Positions 11,601 to 18,600 of a stretch of 64,000 nucleotides of DNA are shown here, one piece after another. How positions within the stretch are numbered: position 1 is the first letter of the stretch; every line of letters starts with the position of its first letter. The stretch comes from Amphiura filiformis (lineage: Eukaryota > Echinodermata > Ophiuroidea > Amphilepidida > Amphiuridae), in assembly GCF_039555335.1 (NCBI RefSeq), contig NC_092639.1, positions 33,202,353 to 33,266,352 on the forward strand. The letters run 5' to 3'. The position numbers were made by a program, and so were the translations under genes. Below the pieces are notes generated by a model. The model ran no database searches. It saw only the letters and a list, made by a program, of their open reading frames with translations, and had not been told where the DNA came from.

Positions 11601-13478
11601 ATTATATTATATTATATTATATTATATTATATTATATTATATTATATTATATTATATTATATTATATTATATATTAAATTATATTGTATTATACAAATGT
11701 TATGACAAATTATTAAAATTTGATATTTGTCACATTTTTGATATATAACAGTCCTCGAAGTAAATTTCATAAATCTAATGATATATTCTTAAAGTGTATG
11801 TAGCTGGGAGGAAAAGCCGACGATCAATTGAAAATTTTGACAAAAAAAAGACCTAATTTGGTTTTGGTGTTTTGGAAAAATATCTTCAATATGAAAGGTC
11901 AAATTTGATCGTCGGCTTTTCATCCTATACATACACTTTAAGTATAAATCATCAGATTTATAAAGTTTACTTCGAGTACTGTTAAATATCAAAAATATCA
12001 ATTTTTAATCATTTGCCATAAAATATGTATTACATTGCGAATTTCAAAAAATCAAAATTATTTTATATCAGAAGGACATTCTTCGTATTCAGAATGCAAT
12101 TCGATATGTCTGATGTGCTCTAATGTCCCACAATAAATACTGTCCAAACGTTCATACCCCATCCCTTAAGGTTTCCAGACCTTTTTGTCAAAATGTGCCC
12201 TAAAATGTGATGCGTTTTATATTATTAAAGGCCCATTCAGTGATTTGCTCATCTGGAGGATCGTAAAAATTATCAATTAATATTCAGATTTTGGCACCTT
12301 ACTTGGTGTCATAGATGTGCTAACATAGCCTAGTACTAGTATTATACGTTATTGGAGGAATGCACTTTTTTCATTTTGTTTATATTTTTGTCATGTCATC
12401 TTCAGAGCAAAAGAAATGTTGGACGCATGGCGGAGATTTGCAGTAGTGTATATGAATGGGAATTCAAAGCAGAAGGAGAAACAATGGACCATAGGATTGT
12501 TCGGTTGTTTGAAGGACAACAATTTCATATAATGACTTGTGTTAGGCCAGGAGCACCCTGCAGTGGTCTGCCAATAAGGTATGATATACTGCTATGATGA
12601 TGCCAAATGCTATGTTATGTTATGTTATGTTATGTTATGTTATGTTATGTTATGTATGTTTTGTTATGTTATGTTATGTTATGTATGTTTTGTTATGTTA
12701 ATGTTATGTTATGTTAAGTTATGTTATATGTTATGTTATGTTATGTTATGTTATGTTATGTTATGTTATGTTATGTTATGTATGTTTTGTTATGTTATGT
12801 TAATGTTATGTTATGTTATGTTAAGTTATGTTATATGTTATGTTATGTTATGTTATGTTATGTTATGTTATGTTATGTTATGTTGTTTTGTTATGTTATG
12901 TTATGTTATGTTATGTTAAGTTATGTTATATGTTATGTTATGTTATGTTATGTGATGTTATGTTATGTTATGTTATGTTAATGTTATGTTATATGTTATG
13001 TTATGTTATGTTATATGTTATATGTTATATGTTATATTATGTTATGTTATGTTATGTTATGTTATGTTATGTTATGTTATGTTATGTTATGTTATTTTAT
13101 GTTATGTTATGTTATGTGTTACTCCAGGAGCACCTTGTACTGGCCTGCCAATAAGATATGCTATAATACTACCACGATGTTAAGTAACTCCATGTCATGT
13201 CAATTTTTATGTTATGTTCTGCTTAGTTAAGATAATACGTTAATGTGATGTTACGTGACCTCAATACATACCGCTTCGTTATGTTACGTTATGTTAGATT
13301 ATTTAAGCATAATTTTGAATCTGTCTCTTTTTTCAGATATACTTCTGAATGCCGTGAGCGGTACACTTGGACCCTCGCTCAAATATGGTCAGAGGCGGAA
13401 CAGAGATATATCTGGGATTATATAGCCGTAAATACATCATGTAATTGTGCTGTGAGTCAAGCAGCACTGCTCGGATGA
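5536..13478 (+). CDS. Neurotrophin precursor (NGF/BDNF-like), five coding exons
   Basis: Secreted cystine-knot growth factor precursor, 234 aa, joined from 5536-5608, 9013-9108, 10193-10413, 12406-12578 and 13337-13478. All borders are GT/AG and phases agree (1,1,0,2). Residues 1-24 are a signal peptide, 25-130 a pro-region, and Lys132-Arg133 a convertase site releasing a ~101-residue mature chain. Its six cysteines (142, 175, 182, 193, 223, 225) follow the NGF order. It starts near ICSSVYEW (NGF VCDSVSVW), has the signature C-x-G-L-x3-Y-x-S-x-C and ends in NTSCNC followed by AVS (NGF DTACVC, VLS). Members bind Trk and p75-type receptors in neural development; that role is inferred. The knot is shorter than in NGF. 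Spaetzle was considered, but the tail and signature fit neurotrophin better. Confidence 0.87.
5690..6045. mobile_element. Foldback element in neurotrophin intron 1
   Basis: The ends TTACGGGGGTACTACACCCC and AGGGGTGTAGTACCCCCTTA pair almost perfectly. Pairing continues inward (ATAGCGCATTGGTGATAAGT against the strand near 5975). Non-coding. Confidence 0.75.
6385..6632. mobile_element. Foldback element, family shared with 43767-44029
   Basis: The arms GTATCGTCAGCTTACTAC and GTAGTAGGCTGACGATATGG pair. The inner parts, AAAGATGGTTCAAGC against GCTTGAACCATATTTTG, also pair. A diverged copy lies at 43767-44029. Confidence 0.65.
7090..7495. mobile_element. Foldback element, GAGAGCACATCAGA family
   Basis: Long inverted repeat with outer ends CGGATAGCAACGTTTGCACA and TGTGCAAACGTTGCTATCCG. 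Inside are GAGAGCACATCAGA and TCTGATGTGCTCTC. A second copy lies at 11463-12175, and half copies lie at about 21540-21800 and 41870-42005. Confidence 0.75.
7496..7660 (+). repeat. Dispersed repeat copy, unoccupied
   Basis: This stretch (ACATTATGTAACCAGAGGTG, then GTATAAAAATCTCAAC and GGATCACGAAATGCCC) matches the sequence before 18249 and after 21154. In the other copy a LINE interrupts it, so this copy shows the empty site. Confidence 0.6.
8030..8257. mobile_element. Foldback element, family shared with 15092-15406
   Basis: The ends GTATTCCAGAAAATAAACGA and TTTAATTTCTGGAATAGCCC pair, followed inward by CCACCCC against GGGGGTGG. The copy at 15092-15406 has the same terminal motif. Confidence 0.6.
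9013..9108 (+). CDS. Neurotrophin exon 2: pro-region
   Basis: The acceptor is CTCCTCAG and the donor GTAAGA. The 96 nt keep phase 1 on both sides and read 32 codons without a stop. It encodes pro-region sequence with no domain of its own, so it is the least certain exon. Confidence 0.65.
9296..9512. mobile_element. Foldback element rich in GACTCT
   Basis: GCGACTCTATGTCTAAAATG pairs with the complement near 9455-9475. AGAGTC/GACTCT hexamers recur throughout. It lies in intron 2 of the neurotrophin gene. Confidence 0.6.
9843..10075. repeat. GC-rich minisatellite-like repeat
   Basis: A run of G is followed by about eight imperfect copies of AGGGGCGGCAAAAA, ending in CCCCCCGGGGTTGGGGCGGC. Composition is sharply unlike the AT-rich surroundings. 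Long open frames on both strands result from the stop-poor G/C sequence, not from coding. Confidence 0.65.
10193..10413 (+). CDS. Neurotrophin exon 3: pro-region
   Basis: The acceptor is TTTCTTTCCCAG and the donor GTAAGT. The exon starts in phase 1, ends in phase 0 and reads 74 codons. It is hydrophilic, with potential amphipathic helices, and lies immediately before the cleavage-site exon. Confidence 0.75.
10555..11335 (-). mobile_element. 3' end of a CR1/Jockey-like LINE (RT fragment)
   Basis: Reading from high to low coordinates, the RT motifs appear in order. GVPQGSILGPLLFIIFIDDI is followed by an in-frame stop, then YADDVTLM at about 11220 and the thumb region. The C-terminal RSFIPSTVRTWNALPPHI lies near 10620, after a second stop. 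Most of the RT and all of the endonuclease are missing, as expected for a 5'-truncated copy. It lies antisense in neurotrophin intron 3. Confidence 0.75.
11463..12175. mobile_element. Large foldback element, GAGAGCACATCAGA family
   Basis: The left arm (GTGGGACATGAGAGCACATC) pairs with the right arm (GATGTGCTCTAATGTCCCAC). Pairing continues through TGCACTCTGAATACGAAGAA and GGAAAAGCCGACGATCAA. The left arm contains an expanded (ATTAT)n tract absent from the right arm. Confidence 0.75.
11596..11673. repeat. (ATTAT)n microsatellite
   Basis: About fifteen near-perfect ATTAT units, inside the left arm of the foldback element. Confidence 0.9.
12406..12578 (+). CDS. Neurotrophin exon 4: cleavage site and first half of the knot
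   Basis: The acceptor is TCATCTTCAG and the donor GTATGA. It begins Ser-Lys-Arg, the likely convertase site, and carries Cys142, Cys175 and Cys182. It ends in phase 2 inside the codon for Arg188. A decayed copy of its 3' end lies at 13127-13160. Confidence 0.87.
12608..13118. repeat. (TTATG)n microsatellite, ~0.5 kb, in neurotrophin intron 4
   Basis: About one hundred TTATG units with scattered TTAAG, TTATATG, TTTTG and TTAATG variants. The tract starts ~30 bases after the exon 4 donor and ends just before a decayed copy of the exon 4 tail. Open frames in the tract are trivial. Confidence 0.95.
13127..13175 (+). pseudogene. Duplicated, decayed tail of neurotrophin exon 4
   Basis: The copy encodes PGAPCTGLPIRY, against PGAPCSGLPIR in the real exon. 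The donor GT has become AT (AAGATATG against AAGGTATG). It lies on the far side of the (TTATG)n tract, about 580 bases from the original. Confidence 0.75.
13337..13478 (+). CDS. Neurotrophin exon 5: second half of the knot and stop
   Basis: The acceptor is CTCTTTTTTCAG. It carries Cys193, Cys223 and Cys225 and ends with TGA at 13476-13478. The stretch AEQRYIWDYIAVNTSCNC parallels the last strand of NGF-type ligands. Confidence 0.87.
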
Positions 13479-14405
13479 TACCATTCAAAAATGGCGGGAA
13501 ATTTAAATCAGCGAAATTATCGTGCTGTCGAAATGGTCTAGGATACCAACAAGTGCCATAAAGTACACCGTGCTGCTTTTGATGGGTTAATAATTGTACT
13601 GCGCTCATCAAAAACCGTATGGTAAGAATATGCGACGTCCGGACCGTAGATCGGATGCGGATTATTTTTCCATGACTTTACACATGTACAAACATCCGTG
13701 AAAATGTTCGCCATTTGATTTTGACAAAATCAGAGCTATGAAGAAAAAGTTTACACCATGTCTGCGAAGAATTAGCTTGATTAGTCGTTATCTCTATGCC
13801 GGAAAGGACCATTTTGGAGTTATTTCAATTTTCAAACATCTTGATGGTTTCTCTTGATGGTACTACGCTATTATAGGACAGCCAATGTACAGGGACATTG
13901 CTCTAAAAGAATTCTACATAATTATTAAGCTGTTTCTCCGGTTGAAGTGAACAAACGAACGAACGATATAGTGAGACTTAGTGAGACAAAACATCTGAAA
14001 TAGTAGATTACTTTGCCATAAAACCTACTCAATAATCCAGTGCTGTATTTGTTGTAAACTGATCATAGCACTGAAAGAATAATTGTATAAAATAAATACA
14101 TAAAATAACAAAATTGATCCATTTTCTTGTCTTTAATTTGCATTTATAGTCAACGTAAAATAGCATCAATTTACTCTCCGACATTTGTACAATATTTGAA
14201 ACAAAATCTTGGAAAGCAATTTAAACAAAATTTAAACAAAATTGTTTGCACAAGCTGCGTTGTTTGATTTACGTGTTGCAAAGACTGTAAAATACCATGA
14301 CTTACCAAAGCGCAATATAGTATTTAAGAAAAGGATACTATTTAATCAATAATTGTCTGTTTATTTTATCCCGATGTACTGTCTACCCTATAGTTGAAAA
14401 AAACA
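13479..14405. other. Probable 3' UTR and intergenic DNA
   Basis: Non-coding. It contains the candidate poly(A) signal at 14091. No other element was seen. Confidence 0.4.
14091..14096 (+). promoter_or_regulatory. Candidate poly(A) signal for the neurotrophin gene
   Basis: AATAAA about 610 bases after the stop, with no other gene on + before it. The assignment rests on position only. Confidence 0.35.
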
Positions 14406-14407
14406 CT

Positions 14408-14696
14408 TAAGAAGTGATGGTGTAACATAATTAACTACCATAGCAATAGGTTACAAGTTTTTGAATATATCGCCCTGCACTACAAGCAGGTTGCACTCAT
14501 TACCTGTTTATGTCTGCAATCATAGATTGAATACGATACCGCTCTTTTCAAAGATACTAATCTTACAGGTGCGAGTGATCAGCAAGACATCAATGTAGAG
14601 GTACCGCGTAAACATACTACTAGTGCAGTGTGATATATTGAAAAATTGTTTTAACCTATTGCTATGGTAGTTAGTCCTGTTACATCATCACTTCTA
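14408..14696. mobile_element. Foldback element
   Basis: GAAGTGATGGTGTAACATAA plus ACTACCATAGCAATAGGTTA on the left pair with TAACCTATTGCTATGGTAGT and TGTTACATCATCACTTC on the right. Confidence 0.7.
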
Positions 14697-15091
14697 CGGA
14701 AAATTTCTAAAAATTGCAATGACCAAAGCCTTAACCAGGGGAGCGAGTATGACACCCCCTGTAAATCCGAATAAGGTCACTTTTACCTGTAAAAACGTTG
14801 AAAATCAAAATAATATTGAACACGTTTAGAGTATTGATGGAGTTAGCTATTGAACATTAGTGTTTAGAATTGTGACACCTATAGCTTCTAGATGTACTGT
14901 TTACAAAGTTTATAGCATGATTGTGTTCAATTACTAAAAACAGGGTTTTTTTTAGTGTAGCCTATATCAGGAGGTATTTTGTGGAAAGAAACTGAAAATT
15001 TATTCTGGAATTTTCTTATTTCTGTTTTCTGGAATCAACCCCATTATCCTATCAATGCACATTTCAATGCACAAATACATGGTGAAACCAT

Positions 15092-15406
15092 TGGGCTATT
15101 CCAGAAAATACACACCCCTATAGAGGAGTTCCGATTTCCTTTGTGTCCAGTTACGATTACACTGTTTACAGTGTCCCGAAAGGCGAATAAATCCAGCAGA
15201 AAATAGTTCAAAATCAAAAATCCTCAATTTGAGAGCTCATTTTGGACATTTCCGTGATTTTTCATTCATTTAATTGCATTTATAAGCGTTTTAAAGTACC
15301 ATTGGCAACTGGAATTTTCAGAAAGCAAACTTGGTAATCCAGACATTTCTTTTATTGAAAAAAAAACAACCTCTAGGGGTGTGCACTTATTTTCTGGAAT
15401 AGCACA
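15092..15406. mobile_element. Foldback element, second member of the 8030 family
   Basis: The ends TGGGCTATTCCAGAAAATAC and TTATTTTCTGGAATAGCACA pair. ACACCCCTATAGAGG faces CCTCTAGGGGTGTG. It lies just downstream of the GST gene. Confidence 0.65.
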
Positions 15407-15425
15407 TTTACCATTTGGAGTAATG

Positions 15426-15431
15426 TTTATT
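15426..15431 (-). promoter_or_regulatory. Candidate poly(A) signal of the GST gene
   Basis: AATAAA on the minus strand, about 45 bases after the TAG stop, which is a normal distance. Confidence 0.5.
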
Positions 15432-15475
15432 ATAGACGGCTTTCTGATTAATTTTGTGGAAGATTGTCAAAGCAT

Positions 15476-15664
15476 CTAAAGGTGTGGCGTTCCTGTTACC
15501 ATGCGGCGTTGATTCTCTGCACTCTTTATGAATTCCGCTACCCCTGGACGGTTGGCAATCCTGTCATACCACGCCCTCAATACCTTGAAGTTGTCGAGGG
15601 CAGTCGGTAGCAGCTTCAAATGAGCATCGACGACTTGAAACATGTTGTAGTCCGCAAAAGAAAT
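15476..15664 (-). CDS. GST last exon (ISFADYN to stop)
   Basis: It has 62 codons plus TAG. It begins ISFADYNMFQVVDAHLKLLP and ends in a basic tail, GTPHL. It includes the conserved SFADYN hydrophobic-staple helix. Confidence 0.88.
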   Translation of the reverse strand: MSFADYNMFQVVDAHLKLLPTALDNFKVLRAWYDRIANRPGVAEFIKSAENQRRMVTGTPHL

Positions 15665-18600
15665 CTGAAAGTAAGGGTAAATGCCTTTAAATTATGTCAA
15701 TAATTGAGTATAGTGGGCGAATTCTTGCATTGGACCTCAAGAAAAAAATGTTTGATTGTCCATCATGTCCATAGATCCCCTCTAAGGGAAGCGAAAGCGA
15801 AGTCCACCCTGCCAACGGCTCTCTCCCCCTCCAGCATGAACTCCTCCCTCACTTTCTCCGCCGTATGTCGTCACGTCATCATCAATCAGATGCATGGACT
15901 CCTCCAGATGCCTGATGAAGTCCGGTGGCATCAGAAGAAAAGTGTTTTGCGCCAGAATAAAATGTCTTAACCCCCTGGACACTACTGTCATCTAACAGCA
16001 TTTCTGATTGGTCGATAACTTGAAATGCTAATTTAATTGCCAATATCAATTATGACAGTCTTTAAACTATTTATGGTCAAACTTGCATTTGCAGATGATC
16101 TTATTAATACCCTCTTTGATTGGCTCAAAATTGGACACAATAATCATTTTGGCCAATCGACAGATAGTTCTCATAGGGTTAAAGACAACCCCATACCGAG
16201 ATTCAAATTCAATGTTTTATAGATACAAGTATATATTCTTAACTTACCGCTTCCGACGCGATAAAAGACTTTCCATCGTTCACTTTCTTCAAACAATTCT
16301 AGGATGTGATTAAAGAGTTGAACAAAACCATTAATATACATTTGATTTTTGTAAGGGTTTTCTTTTCAATTCGTGTGATTGATCATTAAAAAATGCATTA
16401 GGTCTATGTTTGTTTGCCTATTCAAGGTTTAAAAAAGGGGTCGGTCGGGTAATTGCGAAATAATCTGAATATAATGTGCATAATGTTTTAAATTGTAAAT
16501 TGAGGATATACATCATAAATAAATGAAAGCATAGATGAAGGCTGATTTTGGCTTTCGCACATATTTCACATGGCAACAAAACAAAACCAATTCATTGGCA
16601 AACTTGATGCGTCAATTTCAGCCTATTCCCGAAAATGTGTCGACATTCAACTTAAATCTTTTGATATTGAACTATAACCCAATGATAACAATGACTATAA
16701 ACAATGGTACTTACCTCATAAAATCCCATCCACAATGGGATTGTCTTATTGCAGTAATCTTCTTTGCCATTTTCCTATTGTGTCAAATAAAAATAAAGGT
16801 TTCTTTTACAGAACGGTAAACTGCATATCCGTCTTTACACGCTTTTCAATACGGAATAAAGGCTAACCTCTCGTGACATCATCCAAGCAGCAAAGATCAT
16901 CTTCTCTGGGCAAATAAATGAAAGTGCGCTACCAATGGCCTTTTGTTGTTGCCACACAAACACCACAAACAGCCACGTGTGCATTTTGTGTAGGGGTGTG
17001 TGAGAGGAGGATGGCGGGTGTGTGTGTGTGTAAGCGGGGGGAGATTTGTGTTATTCTGCCCCGGGGATCATGTTGTACTAAAGAGATGAATATCACATAA
17101 TGGTGAATGTCGCAGAAAGTGGTCCGTCTATCTGTCCGTCAATCATTTCAGTGGGTTGGGGTGGGGTGTGATGTGGGTGGGTTGGGTGAAAAAGAGTGTG
17201 TGAATATGATTGGCCGTGAGAAGTGATTGTGTTATATTAATGAACATAATACGATCCCATGTGTTATAATATAGTTAACGTAGCTGTAGAGGCCATTCTG
17301 TGTACGTAATAAGCAATGGGTTCTCGTGCATTGGTATTCCAAAGAATGGTAAGACTAGGCCTACCTATAGGCCTAGGCCTACTGCATGTCTAAGTTTGAA
17401 ATGAAGTGAACGCAATGTGTGAATAGGGGTGTACTTACCCATTTGTTGTAGACAAGGTTACACACCGCTACATATAAATCTTCAACTCCATCATTAACCA
17501 TATCAATATAGCCAGCTTCCTGTGGGGTGCTACCGTATAAACCTGCATGGCAATATTATAAGTAATGCATAATAATATATGTGTTATCATGGGTATTCCG
17601 AAGAATGGAAAGACTACTTTACTGTCCACTTTGCATTTTGAAATAAGTGTAATGGGTGTGTGCGTATCTTAATAGATGTGTATGTAAATATGTATCTGTG
17701 TCAACAAAGTTTTGTTCGAATATGAAATAATGATGAATATTACCGTGTTTCCGTCCAAGGTATCTCAGGATTGTATTGGACTGCACTAGCATGAAGTCTC
17801 CGTCGTAAAACACCGGCATCTGATGAAAAGGCTGATATAACAAATTGTTGCTGTGTTACTAAATGAGCCGAATCTGTCTGGGATGACGAGTTTTATCGAC
17901 TATTTCATGTCACATTATACAGAGGTTGAGGTTAAATGAAAAAAAAAACTTAAAGGAGTATTTCGTGATCCTCTTTTTATAACATTTTTCAGTATAGATA
18001 TACACGAAAAAGCTTATTCCCAAAATGTCAGTTGATTCCGATTTTGCGTTTGCGAGTTATGCATGATAACGTGTATTCCACTGCTCCATAGACAATGTGT
18101 TGTATACCAGAACGAAATTCAAATTTCACGATATCTTTGCTAAACGAATCAATCTGCTAGAGATATTTTGTACATAAACATTATGTAGCCAGAGGTTTTC
18201 CAGTGGTATAAAAATCTCAACTTTTGAAAAGTGGGGGATGATGCTGTGGAAGACACCTTATCCCAGTGTCGAGGAGCTGAAAATTACCTTTTACCAGCAT
18301 TTTGGCACTTTTTGCCAATTCTTTCCATCTATGCTGGTTTTTCTCCAAATGGGTACTATATTTTGTCCCTTTTGGATGCTCCTACCTACACTACATATAT
18401 TTCATCCTTTTCTACTTTTCATCCTTCTATCTGTCTACCTTCTCTACCTTGAAACTTCCTTTCGCAACACAGCTGGTTAGGAAAGGTGAGCCAAATTAGT
18501 TGGCTTGGTAGCTTGTTTTATTGTCTGGTGTTGTTTTTGGATTGGAGCTTCCGTCCTAAGTTTTGTAGAGGATGGGAGTTCTTATTCCACATACTAGGGT

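Noticed and set aside
12581..13183. Long open frames on + reading MLCYVMLCYV repeats
   Set aside because: They are translations of the (TTATG)n microsatellite, whose unit has no stop in these frames; not a gene.
12406..13478. Spaetzle/Trunk family as identity of the cystine-knot gene
   Set aside because: The PGAPCSGL and Y-x-S-x-C stretch would allow it, but the NTSCNC/AVS tail and the ICSSVYEW start fit neurotrophins better. Spaetzle usually ends in a PSCC-C pattern.
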